Origin: Streptomyces tagetis
Lineage (GTDB): Bacteria > Actinomycetota > Actinomycetes > Streptomycetales > Streptomycetaceae
Length of the DNA stretch: 64,000 bases
Assembly (NCBI RefSeq): GCF_018069565.1
Contig: NZ_JAGPNL010000012.1
Coordinates: 52,867 to 116,866 of the forward strand
Direction of reading: 5' to 3'
The notes beneath the pieces were generated by a model that saw only the letters and a list, made by a program, of their open reading frames with translations, did no database searches and was not told where the DNA came from. The position numbers were made by a program, and so were the translations under genes. Shown here piece after piece: positions 54,248 to 63,400 of the stretch (positions are counted from its first letter, which is position 1; every line of letters starts with the position of its first letter).

Positions 54248-56458
54248 ATGACAGCCACACCCGCCGCCGCGCAGACCGCCGCGGCGCCCCGCTTCAGCAT
54301 CATCGTGCCGGCGTACGGCGTCGAGGGTTATCTGCGCGACTGCCTCGACTCCGTACTCGGCCAGTCCTTCCGGGACTTCGAGGTCATCGCGGTCAACGAC
54401 GCCTCTCCCGACGCCTGCGGTCTGATCATGGACGAGTACGCGGCGAAGGACCCGCGTGTGGTGGCGGTCCAGCTCGAACAAAACGTGGGCCTGGGCCGGG
54501 CGCGGAACGAGGGCATGTCCCGGGCCCGCGGCACCTATCTGGTCTTCCTGGACAGCGACGACACGCTGTTGCCGGGCGCGTTGCAGGCAATCTCGCGCCG
54601 GCTGGAGGAGAACGGCGACCCGGAGCTGCTGGTCTTCGACTACGCGCGTACCCACTGGGACGGGCGGATCACGCCCAACGCCAAGCGGAAGGTGCTCACC
54701 ACGAGCCCGGAGGGGGTCTTCCGGCTGGAGGATCACCCGGAGCTGGTGGGGCTGCTCCAGGTGGCGTGGAACAAGGCGTATCGCCGTGACTTCGTGGAGC
54801 GCTGGGGCTTCACGTATCCGTCGGGCTATTACGAGGACACGCCGTGGACGTATCCGGTGCTGGTGGCGGCGGAGTCGGTGTGTGTCCTGGACCGGGTCTG
54901 CGTGCACTACCGGCAGCGGCGTCAGGGCAGCATCCTGCGTTCGCGCAGTCGTAAGCACTTCGATGTGTTCGACCAGTACGAGCTGGTCTTCGCGTTCCTC
55001 GATGCGCATCCCGGGTTCGACCGGTGGCGGCCGGCGATGTTCGAGCGGATGAGCCATCACTTCCGGGTGATCGAGCGGAGTCCGGGCCGGCTGCCCGAGG
55101 ACGCGCGGGCCGAGTTCCGTGCCCGGCGGGTGGAGGTGGAGCGCAGGTACCGTCCGGCGGGCTGGGTGGAGACCGGTGGCGGTGGTTCGGCCGCCCGGCG
55201 GGCCGCGCGGCGGCTGCCGGCGCCGTTGCGTGCCCTCGCGCGCCGGGTACGGCGGGTGCCGGGCCGGGTCAGGAAGGCGCTGCGGGCGTCGGTGCTGGCC
55301 GCGTACTACCGGGCGCAGCGTGTGCTGCCGGTGCGGAAGGACGTCGCGGTGTTCGCCGCCTACTGGAACGCGGACTACGCGTGCAACCCGGCGGCGGTCC
55401 ACCGCAAGCTGCTGGAGCTGTCCCCGGAGACGAAGACGGTGTGGGTGCTGAAGCCGGACACTCGTAACCGTCCGCCCGAGGGCACGACCGTGGTCCGTCC
55501 GGGGTCGTTCGGGTTCTGGCGGGCGATGGCCCGGGGGAAGTACTTCGTCAACAACGTCAACTTCCCGACCGCCGTGGTGAAGCGGCCGGGCCAGGTCCAC
55601 GTGCAGACGCACCACGGCACGCCGCTCAAGCGGATGGGTGTCGACCTGATCGAGTTCCCGGTGGGCCAGGGCACGTTGGAGATGACGTCGCTGATGGAGC
55701 GGGTGGACCGCTGGGACTACAGCGTCTCCTCCAACAGTTTCTCCACGGCTGTCTGGGACCGTGCCTATCCGGCCGAGTACACGTCCCTGGACTACGGCTA
55801 TCCGCGTAACGACGTCCTGGTGAACGCCACCGAGGCGGACCGGGTACGGGTCCGTGAGGCGCTCGGTATCGCCCCCGGCACGACGGTCGTGCTGTACGCG
55901 CCGACGCACCGTGACTACCACGCGGCGCCGCGCCCGCTGCTGGACGTCGAGCACTTCGCGGAGCGACTGGGCGAGGAGTTCACGGTGCTGTCGCGGGTGC
56001 ACTACTTCAACCTGGGGTCCGGCTCGGGCGCGCTCGCGGGGGCGGGTGTCGTGGACGTGAGCGGGCATCCGAGCGTGGAGGAGCTGTATCTGGCGGCGGA
56101 CTGTCTGCTGACGGACTATTCGTCGCTGATGTTCGACTACGCGCTCCTGGACCGGCCGATCGTGGTCTACGCGAACGACTGGGAGGTCTACCGGGCCACG
56201 CGGGGCACGTACTTCGACATCCACGACGAGCCGCCGGGCCACGTGGTGGACACCGAGGGCGATCTCCTGGACGTCTTCCTGTCGGGCCGCTGGTGCGACG
56301 ACACCTCGGCGAAGGCGCGGACGGAGTTCCGCAGGCTGTTCTGCGAGTTCGACGACGGCCGGGCCGCCGAGCGGGTGGTGCGGCGGGTCTTCCTGGGGCA
56401 GGAGGTGCCTCCGGTCGAGCTGCCGGAGGGCCGCCCGCGGCGGTCGGCGCGCGGCTGA
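54248..56458 (+). CDS. bifunctional GT2 glycosyltransferase / CDP-glycerol glycerophosphotransferase-like protein
   Basis: 736 residues. The first 300 form a GT-A family 2 transferase (RFSIIVPAYGVEGYLRDCLDSVL, VFLDSDDTLLPGAL). After a basic linker, residues about 350-720 are TagF/Glyphos_transf-like: VHVQTHHGTPLKRMG, VVLYAPTHRDY, DCLLTDYSSLMFDYALLDRPIVVY. It likely builds a teichoic-acid-like or glycosyl-polyol phosphate wall polymer at the inner membrane face. No membrane helix is obvious. The RmlB-type gene upstream and the glycerol-1-phosphate dehydrogenase-like gene 3 kb away would fit such a pathway. Confidence 0.85.
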   Translation: MTATPAAAQTAAAPRFSIIVPAYGVEGYLRDCLDSVLGQSFRDFEVIAVNDASPDACGLIMDEYAAKDPRVVAVQLEQNVGLGRARNEGMSRARGTYLVFLDSDDTLLPGALQAISRRLEENGDPELLVFDYARTHWDGRITPNAKRKVLTTSPEGVFRLEDHPELVGLLQVAWNKAYRRDFVERWGFTYPSGYYEDTPWTYPVLVAAESVCVLDRVCVHYRQRRQGSILRSRSRKHFDVFDQYELVFAFLDAHPGFDRWRPAMFERMSHHFRVIERSPGRLPEDARAEFRARRVEVERRYRPAGWVETGGGGSAARRAARRLPAPLRALARRVRRVPGRVRKALRASVLAAYYRAQRVLPVRKDVAVFAAYWNADYACNPAAVHRKLLELSPETKTVWVLKPDTRNRPPEGTTVVRPGSFGFWRAMARGKYFVNNVNFPTAVVKRPGQVHVQTHHGTPLKRMGVDLIEFPVGQGTLEMTSLMERVDRWDYSVSSNSFSTAVWDRAYPAEYTSLDYGYPRNDVLVNATEADRVRVREALGIAPGTTVVLYAPTHRDYHAAPRPLLDVEHFAERLGEEFTVLSRVHYFNLGSGSGALAGAGVVDVSGHPSVEELYLAADCLLTDYSSLMFDYALLDRPIVVYANDWEVYRATRGTYFDIHDEPPGHVVDTEGDLLDVFLSGRWCDDTSAKARTEFRRLFCEFDDGRAAERVVRRVFLGQEVPPVELPEGRPRRSARG

Positions 56459-56474
56459 CGCGGGGCCGGCCCGG

Positions 56475-56546
56475 GACACGCCGAGGGGCCCTCTCGTATC
56501 GCATGGTGTCGCATGGTGTCGATACGGGAGGGCCCCTCGGTGTGTC
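56475..56546. terminator. 27-bp hairpin after the TagF-like gene
   Basis: Arms 56475-56501 and 56520-56546 pair along 27 bp with only two G-T pairs. The 18-base loop holds a direct repeat of CATGGTGT. It starts 16 bp after the stop and faces obg, which converges, so it could stop both transcripts. Confidence 0.8.
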
Positions 56547-56568
56547 GGGCTCGGTGCGTCCGGCTCGG

Positions 56569-56790
56569 CGTGTCGGGCTTCCGTACGGCGGGGGTCCGGC
56601 GTGTCGGGGGCTCCGTATGGCGGGTGCCGGCGTGTCATGTCGCGGGCCTCGCCGCCCGTGACATGACCGGCGTGTCGGCGCCCCTACCGCCCGGAAACCC
56701 GGCGTGTCGGGGACACCCCCGTGTCGGAACCCGGCGTGTCGGGGCGCCCCCTCCCGTCGGAAACCGGCGTGTCGGCACCTCCGACACGCC
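56569..56790. repeat. dispersed GGCGTGTCGG repeats between TagF-like gene and obg
   Basis: About nine copies of GGCGTGTC(G), most exact, at about 56569, 56608, 56631, 56669, 56703, 56743 and 56768, some next to inverted GACACGCC copies. No gene is supported in 56547-56847. Confidence 0.7.
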
Positions 56791-56847
56791 GGGCCCGGCG
56801 GGCAGGCCACCGGCAGGTCCGCACCCGGCCGCGCGCCCGCGCCCCGG

Positions 56848-58284
56848 TCAGAAGGGCTCGAAGCCGTCGTATTCGCGCTGGGAGTCGTCGCGGCGGGCCT
56901 CGCGTTCGCGGCGGCGCTGGGCGGCGGGGCGCGGGGCCTCGAAGCGGTGGTCCTCGCCGCGGCGGCCGAGCATCTCGGCGCCGGCGGTCACGGACGGTTC
57001 CCAGTCGAAGACGACCGCGTTCTCCTCGGGGCCGATGGCGACGCCGTCGCCGGGGCGGGCGCCGGCCTTGAGCAGCCGGTCCTCGACGCCGAGGCGGTTG
57101 AGCCGGTCGGCGAGGTAGCCGACGGCCTCGTCGTTGTTGAAGTCGGTCTGGCGGACCCAGCGTTCGGGCTTCTCGCCGCGTACCCGGAAGAGTCCGTCGT
57201 CCTCGCGGGTGACGGTGAAACCGGCGTCGTCGACGGCCTTGGGCCGGATGACGATGCGGGTGGACTCCTCGGCGGGGCGAGCGGCGCGGGATGCTGCCAC
57301 CAGTTCGGCGAGGGCGAAGGAGAGTTCGCGCAGTCCGGTGCGGGCCACGGCGGACACCTCGAAGACGCGGTAGCCGCGGGACTCCAGGTCGGGCCGGACC
57401 ATCTCGGCGAGGTCCTTGCCGTCGGGCACGTCGATCTTGTTGAGGACGACGATGCGGGGCCGGTCGTCCAGTCCGCCGTAGGCGCGCAGTTCCGCCTCGA
57501 TGACGTCGAGGTCGCTGAGCGGGTCGCGGTCGGACTCCAGGGTGGCCGTGTCGAGGACGTGCACGAGGACGCTGCACCTCTCCACGTGGCGCAGGAACTC
57601 CAGGCCGAGGCCCCGGCCCTGGCTGGCGCCGGGGATCAGTCCGGGCACGTCGGCGATGGTGTAGACGGTGGCGCCGGCGGTCACCACGCCGAGGTTGGGG
57701 ACGAGCGTGGTGAACGGGTAGTCGGCGATCTTCGGCTTGGCGGCGCTGAGCACGGAGATCAGGGAGGACTTGCCGGCGCTCGGGTAGCCGACGAGTGCCA
57801 CGTCGGCGACGGTCTTCAGCTCCAGGTGGACGTCGCGGAGGTCTCCGGGCACGCCGAGCAGCGCAAAGCCGGGGGCCTTGCGGCGGGCGGAGGCCAGTGC
57901 GGCGTTGCCGAGGCCGCCCCGGCCGCCCTGGGCGGCGACGTAGGAGGTGCCGTGGCCGACGAGGTCGGCGAGGACGGTGCCGTCCGCGGCGAGGACGACG
58001 GTGCCGTCGGGGACGGGGAGGATCAGGTCCTGCCCGTCCTTGCCGGAGCGGTGCCCGCCTTCGCCGGGCTTGCCGTTGGTGGCCTTGCGGTGCGGGGAGT
58101 GGTGGTAGTCGAGGAGCGTGGTCACGGACTGGTCGACGGTGAGGACGACGTCGCCGCCCCGGCCGCCGTTGCCGCCGTCCGGGCCGCCCAGCGGCTTGAA
58201 CTTCTCACGGTGGACGGAGGCACAGCCGTGGCCTCCGTTACCCGCGGCGACGTGCAGCTCGACGCGGTCCACGAAGGTGGTCAT
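56848..58284 (-). CDS. obg: GTPase Obg/CgtA
   Basis: 478-residue ribosome-assembly and differentiation GTPase. It has the Gly-rich Obg fold (about 1-155), G1 motif GYPSAGKSSLI, DVPGLIPGAS and NKIDVPD, then the OCT domain (about 340-420) and an acidic/basic tail. Downstream of rplU-rpmA, the universal bacterial order; a strong hairpin lies between rpmA and obg. Confidence 0.97.
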   Translation of the reverse strand: MTTFVDRVELHVAAGNGGHGCASVHREKFKPLGGPDGGNGGRGGDVVLTVDQSVTTLLDYHHSPHRKATNGKPGEGGHRSGKDGQDLILPVPDGTVVLAADGTVLADLVGHGTSYVAAQGGRGGLGNAALASARRKAPGFALLGVPGDLRDVHLELKTVADVALVGYPSAGKSSLISVLSAAKPKIADYPFTTLVPNLGVVTAGATVYTIADVPGLIPGASQGRGLGLEFLRHVERCSVLVHVLDTATLESDRDPLSDLDVIEAELRAYGGLDDRPRIVVLNKIDVPDGKDLAEMVRPDLESRGYRVFEVSAVARTGLRELSFALAELVAASRAARPAEESTRIVIRPKAVDDAGFTVTREDDGLFRVRGEKPERWVRQTDFNNDEAVGYLADRLNRLGVEDRLLKAGARPGDGVAIGPEENAVVFDWEPSVTAGAEMLGRRGEDHRFEAPRPAAQRRREREARRDDSQREYDGFEPF

Positions 58285-58334
58285 GGTGTGGTGCCTCCAG
58301 AGACGTACGGGGTGGGTGTAGCTGTAACGCGGAA

Positions 58335-58376
58335 AGGGCGGACCTGCTTCCCGTGCCGGGAAGTGAGGTCCGCCCT
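58335..58376 (-). terminator. hairpin between rpmA and obg
   Basis: Stem arms AGGGCGGACCT (58335-58345) and AGGTCCGCCCT (58366-58376), with inner arms CTTCCCG/CGGGAAG. It lies 40 bp after the rpmA stop and may partially terminate before obg. Confidence 0.75.
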
Positions 58377-58416
58377 CGCCGCATCGCTCGGTACGGAAGC
58401 CGTGCCCTGGGAAGGG

Positions 58417-58671
58417 TCAGGCGACCGGAACGATGTTGACGACCTTGCGGCCGCGGCTGGTGCCGAACTGCACCGAGCCGGCCTGCAGCGCGAACAGGGT
58501 GTCGTCGCCGCCGCGGCCGACGCCCGCGCCCGGGTGGAAGTGGGTGCCGCGCTGACGGACCAGGATCTCACCAGCGTTGACGACCTGACCGCCGAAGCGC
58601 TTCACGCCGAGCCGCTGGGCATTGGAGTCGCGCCCGTTCCGGGTGGACGATGCGCCCTTCTTGTGTGCCAT
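58417..58671 (-). CDS. rpmA: 50S ribosomal protein L27
   Basis: 84 residues, MAHKKGASSTRNGRDSNAQR at the start, GTHFHPGAGVGRGGDDTLFA in the middle. No N-terminal cleaved extension of the Firmicutes type. Second gene of the rplU-rpmA operon, 14 bp after rplU. Confidence 0.98.
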   Translation of the reverse strand: MAHKKGASSTRNGRDSNAQRLGVKRFGGQVVNAGEILVRQRGTHFHPGAGVGRGGDDTLFALQAGSVQFGTSRGRKVVNIVPVA

Positions 58672-58685
58672 GAGTTCTCAGTCCC

Positions 58686-59006
58686 TTACTTCGCGGCGGC
58701 GGGGATCTCAGTGACCTTGATCGCCGTGTACTGCTGGCGGTGGCCCTGACGACGACGGTAGCCGGTCTTGTTCTTGTAGCGCAGAATGTCGATCTTCTGG
58801 CCCTTGTGGTGGTCCACGACCTCGGCCTGGACCTTGATGCCGGCCAGCACCCACGGGTCGCTGGTCACAGCGTCGCCGTCGACGACGAGCAGGGTCGAGA
58901 GCTCGACCGTGTCGCCGACCTTGGCGGTGGAAATCTTGTCAACCTCGACGATGTCGCCGACAGCAACCTTGTGCTGGCGGCCACCGCTGCGCACGATGGC
59001 GTACAC
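58686..59006 (-). CDS. rplU: 50S ribosomal protein L21
   Basis: 106 residues, MYAIVRSGGRQHKVAVGDIVEV at the start and KTGYRRRQGHRQQYTAIKVTEI at the end, as in L21. Starts with GTG. A promoter about 150 bp upstream gives a long leader (see 59155-59183), where autoregulation could occur. Confidence 0.98.
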   Translation of the reverse strand: MYAIVRSGGRQHKVAVGDIVEVDKISTAKVGDTVELSTLLVVDGDAVTSDPWVLAGIKVQAEVVDHHKGQKIDILRYKNKTGYRRRQGHRQQYTAIKVTEIPAAAK

Positions 59007-59154
59007 GCGGATCTCACTCTCTCGCTCGGGAACGGCACCCCCGCAGTCCAGCCGCCCCGCGGCAGACGCGTACGGCCTCTCCCGGTCGCGGCCCGCGTCC
59101 GGGAGGAAAAGGGTTTACGGGGATGTGACGCGTCTGTCGACACGCCGACGCTCA

Positions 59155-59183
59155 AGATTACGGGCCCGCCGGACGGGGGTCAA
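59155..59183 (-). promoter_or_regulatory. rplU-rpmA promoter
   Basis: On the - strand TTGACC (59178-59183), 17-bp spacer, TAATCT (59155-59160): the best principal-sigma match in the window. The -35 box overlaps the stop of the upstream dehydrogenase gene. The predicted leader is about 140 bases and includes one CGACACGCC motif. Confidence 0.75.
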
Positions 59184-60265
59184 ACCGGCCCCGGCGGCCC
59201 GCCGACGGAGGCAATGCGCTCGGCGTATTCGGCGTACGCGCGGGCGATCCGCTCGGGCGGCAGGTCCAGGTGCTCCAGGATCGTGTACCGGCCGGGCCGG
59301 GTGCGCGGCGCGAAGGCGACGGCGCGGACGAACTCGTCGTCGCCGAGGCCCAGTTCCCGGGCGAGTACGGGCAGCCCGTGGCGGCGCAGGGTGCGGGCGA
59401 TCAGCCGGGCGCGGCCGGTTTCGCCGCGCAGGTGGGTGGCGAAGGCCGCGGCCATGCCGACCTGCTCCCCGTGGCAGGCGGGGCGGCGCGGGTGGAGCAG
59501 GTCGAGGGCGTGGCCGATCTCGTGGCAGGCGCCGGAGGCGGGTCTGCTGTGGCCGGCGGTGGTCATGGCGATGCCGGAGAGCACCAGTCCCTCGGCGAGC
59601 ACGGTGAGGAAGGCGTCGTCGTCGCAGTCGCCGGGGTGGCGCAGGACGCTTTCGCCGGCCTGGCGGGCGAGGGCGGCGGCGAGGCCGTCGACGCGTTCGC
59701 CGCGGACCCGGTGGGCGAGTTCCCAGTCGGCGACGGCGCTGAGGTTGGAGAGGGCGTCGCCGATGCCGGAGCGCACGTAGCGGGGCGGGGCCTGGCGGAC
59801 CACGGCGAGGTCGACGAGGAGGGCGACGGGCGCGGGCACCCCGTAGGAGCCGTGTCCGGCGTCGTTGGCGAGGACGGAGACCGGGGAGCAGATCCCGTCG
59901 TGGGAGAGGCTGGTGGCGACGGTGACCATGGGCAGTCCGAGGCGGGCGGCGGCGAATTTGGCGCAGTCGATGACCCGGCCGCCGCCGATGCCGACGATGG
60001 CGTCGTGGTGGCCGGCGCGGGTGCGGTCGGCGAGGCGTACGGCGTCGTCGAGGCCGGCGCCGCCGGTCTCGAACCAGGCGGCGCCGGGCAGCGCGGGCGC
60101 GAGCCGGCGGCGCAGGGCGGTGCCGGAGCCGCCGCTGACGGCGACGGCGACCCGGCCGGAGGGGGCGATGCGCTGGTCGACGAGGAGGTCGGGGAGGTCG
60201 TCGAGGGCGCCGCGGCGGATGTGCACGGCGACCGGTGAGGGGATGAGCCGTGACAGGACCGGCAC
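59180..60265 (-). CDS. sn-glycerol-1-phosphate dehydrogenase-like protein (Fe-ADH family)
   Basis: 361 residues, GTG start. The NAD-binding GIGGGRVIDCAKFAA and the metal-binding residues in VATSLSHDGICSPVS, SGACHEIGHALDLL and PACHGEQVGMA match the AraM/G1P dehydrogenase group of iron-type alcohol dehydrogenases. It would reduce dihydroxyacetone phosphate to glycerol 1-phosphate. The acceptor pathway is not shown; the TagF-like gene nearby is one candidate. It lies between rne and rplU with a terminator on its upstream side. Confidence 0.85.
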   Translation of the reverse strand: MPVLSRLIPSPVAVHIRRGALDDLPDLLVDQRIAPSGRVAVAVSGGSGTALRRRLAPALPGAAWFETGGAGLDDAVRLADRTRAGHHDAIVGIGGGRVIDCAKFAAARLGLPMVTVATSLSHDGICSPVSVLANDAGHGSYGVPAPVALLVDLAVVRQAPPRYVRSGIGDALSNLSAVADWELAHRVRGERVDGLAAALARQAGESVLRHPGDCDDDAFLTVLAEGLVLSGIAMTTAGHSRPASGACHEIGHALDLLHPRRPACHGEQVGMAAAFATHLRGETGRARLIARTLRRHGLPVLARELGLGDDEFVRAVAFAPRTRPGRYTILEHLDLPPERIARAYAEYAERIASVGGPPGPV

Positions 60266-60412
60266 CGCGCCTCCGTCCCGGGGCGTCTCGCCCGCGTGCG
60301 GCGTCGGCCGGGCGCCGGCGCCAAAGGGGTCATCATGGCCGCTCGCGGGCGTGGGGGACCCCGTCCGGGTGCGGGGGTGGCCGGGAAGGCACGGGAAGTT
60401 GTCCGGGAAGGC

Positions 60413-60446
60413 GTGTGGCCCCGTCCTCGGGAGGACGGGGCCACAC
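60413..60446 (-). terminator. rne terminator
   Basis: A 15-bp perfect stem (GTGTGGCCCCGTCCT/AGGACGGGGCCACAC) with CGGG tetraloop, 20 bp after the rne stop at 60467. Confidence 0.85.
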
Positions 60447-60466
60447 GGTGGTGCCTGCGGGGCGGG

Positions 60467-63400
60467 TCAGCCCTCGTCGGCGGTGGCGGTGACCGTGGCC
60501 GGTGCCTGGCTCTCGGCCGCCGCGGTCTTCTTGGCGGCCGTCTTCTTGGTGGTGGCCTTCTTGGTGGCGGTCTTGGCGGGCGTCGTCTTGGCGGCCGTGG
60601 TCTTGGCCGTCGTCGTCTTCGCCGCCTTCTTGGCCGTGGCCTTCTTCGCCGCGGTCTTCTTGGCCGCCGTCTTGGTGGCGGTCGTCTTCTTGGTGGCGGC
60701 CTTCTTCGCGGTGGCCTTCTTGGCCGTCTTGCGGGCCGCCGCCTTCTTGGCGGGCGGCGCCTCCTCGGCAGCGGGCTCCTCGGCCCCGGCGGCCTCCTCG
60801 GCCCCGGTGGCCTCCTCGGCAGCGGGCTCCGCGGGCTCGGCGGCGGCCTCGGGGGCCTCCGCAGGCTCGGCGGGGGCCTGGGCGGCCGGGGCCGCCGCCT
60901 CGGTCTCCGCCTCCGGGGTGGCGGCCGACGGGACGACCACGACGGCCGCCTCCTCGGACGCGGTGGAGGTGGTGGGCTTGCGCACCGCCCGGCGCCGCGG
61001 GCGGGCCGGGGCCGCGCTCTCGGCCGGCTCGGACGCCTCCGGGGCGGCCGGGGCAGCCTCCTCGGCGGGCTCGGCCGGGGCCTCGGACGCCGCGGGGGCC
61101 TCCTCCGGCTCGGCCGGGGCCTGCGGCGTCTCGGCGACGGTCACCACGGCGGCCTCGGACCCGGCGGGCGAACCGGCCGGCGCGGTGGCCTTCCGGGTGG
61201 CCCGGCGCCGGGTACGGCCCTTCGGGGCGGCCTCGGCGGCCGGAGCCTCGGGAGCCTCAGGGGCCTCGGGGGCGGGCGCCTCGACGACCGCGTCCTCGAC
61301 GGCGGCCGGCTCGGCCAGCGCCTCGGCGGCGGGCTCCTGCCGGACGGGACGCTCCGCCTCCTCGGCGGCCGTGACGTCCTGCGCGGTCGGGCGCTCCGCC
61401 CGCGCCGCCGCCTCCCGGGCGGGGGTGCCCGCCGGGGCCGACGCGCGCCGGCTCGCCCGGCGCCGGCCACGACCGCGGGTCGCGGCGGCCTCCGCCTCGG
61501 CGGCGCTGTTGTACAGCTCCTCGTCCGCGCTGAAGTCGGGCGCCGGCAGGGCGACCGGTTCGGCCGCCTCGGCGGCCGGCTCGGCCTCGCTCTCCGCCTC
61601 CTGCTCCGCGGTCGGGCCGGTCTCGACGCCGGCCACGGCCTCGTGCTCGTGCGGCTGCTCGGCCGCCCCGGCACGGGCCCGCTTGCGGCGCTTGCCGCCG
61701 CCCGCGGCGGAGGGCTGGTCGAGGTGGACGATGACACCCCGGCCGTTGCAGTGGACGCAGGTCTCCGAGAAGGACTCCAGCAGGCCCTGGCCGACCCGCT
61801 TGCGGGTCATCTGCACCAGGCCCAGCGAGGTGACCTCGGCGACCTGGTGCTTGGTGCGGTCGCGGCCCAGGCACTCCAGCAGGCGCCGCAGCACCAGGTC
61901 CCGGTTGGACTCCAGCACCATGTCGATGAAGTCGATGACGATGATGCCGCCGAGGTCGCGCAGCCGGAGCTGGCGCACGATCTCCTCGGCCGCCTCCAGG
62001 TTGTTCCTGGTGACCGTCTCCTCCAGGTTGCCGCCCTGGCCGGTGAACTTGCCGGTGTTGACGTCGATGACGACCATCGCCTCGGTCCGGTCGATCACCA
62101 GCGAACCGCCGCTGGGCAGCCAGACCTTGCGGTCCAGCGCCTTGGCGAGCTGCTCGTCGATCCGGTACGTGGCGAAGACGTCGACCTCGGAGGTCCAGCG
62201 GGAGAGCCGCTCGGCGAGGTCCGGCGCGACGTGGGAGACGTATCCGTGGATGGTCTGCCAGGCTTCGTCGCCGCTGACGACGACCTTGGAGAAGTCCTCG
62301 TTGAAGATGTCCCGCACGACCCGGACGGTCATGTCCGGCTCGCCGTAGAGCAGCGTCGGGGCGTTGCCGCCCTTGGCCTTCTTGCGGATCTCCTCCCACT
62401 GCGCCTGGAGGCGTTCGACGTCGCGGCGCAGTTCGTCCTCGCTGGCGCCCTCGGCGGCGGTGCGCACGATGACGCCCGCGTCCTCGGGGACGATCCGCTT
62501 GAGGATCGACTTGAGGCGGGAGCGCTCGGTGTCGGGGAGCTTGCGGCTGATGCCGGTCATCGAGCCCTCGGGCACGTAGACCAGGTAGCGGCCGGGCAGG
62601 GAGACCTGGCTGGTGAGGCGGGCGCCCTTGTGGCCGATCGGGTCCTTGGTGACCTGCACGAGCACCGACTGCCCGGACTTCAGGGCGGACTCGATGCGGC
62701 GCGGGCCGCCGGACATGCCGAGCGCCTCGAAGTTGACCTCGCCGGCGTACAGGACGGCGTTGCGGCCCTTGCCGATGTCGATGAAGGCGGCCTCCATCGA
62801 CGGCAGCACGTTCTGCACCTTGCCGAGGTAGACGTTGCCGACGTACGAGGTCGACTGCTCCTTGTTGACGTAGTGCTCGACGAGCACGTCGTCCTCCAGG
62901 ACGCCGATCTGCGTGCGCTCGCCGTGCTGGCGGACGACCATGACGCGTTCGACGGCCTCGCGGCGGGCGAGGAACTCGGCCTCGGTGATGATCGGGACGC
63001 GGCGGCGGCCCTGCTCGCGGCCCTCCCGGCGGCGCTGCTTCTTGGCCTCCAGGCGGGTGGAGCCCTTGATGGACTGGACCTCGTCGGAGGGCTCGGTGGC
63101 CTTGCGGGGTTCGCGGACCTTGACGACGGTGCGCTCGGGGTCGTCGGCGGACGGCTCGGCCTCGCCGGAGGCGTCCCCGGCGCGGCGGCGACGGCGACGG
63201 CGGCGACGGCTGCTGCTGGAGCCGCCCCCGTGGTCGTTGTCGCCGGAGGCGTCGTCGTCCTCGGTGTCCTCTTCGGCCTGCTCGGCGCTGTCCTCGGCGT
63301 CCTCTTCGGCCTGCCGTTCGGCGGTGCGCCCGGTACCGGCGTCGGAGTCCGCGCCGTCCGCGCCCTCGCCGTCGGTGGTGTCGGTGCCGTCGGTGGTGTC

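Noticed and set aside
51428..56638. 1736-codon - strand open frame through proB and the glycosyltransferase region
   Set aside because: Only the proB part is real; the upstream part is antisense to the TagF-like and RmlB-like genes.
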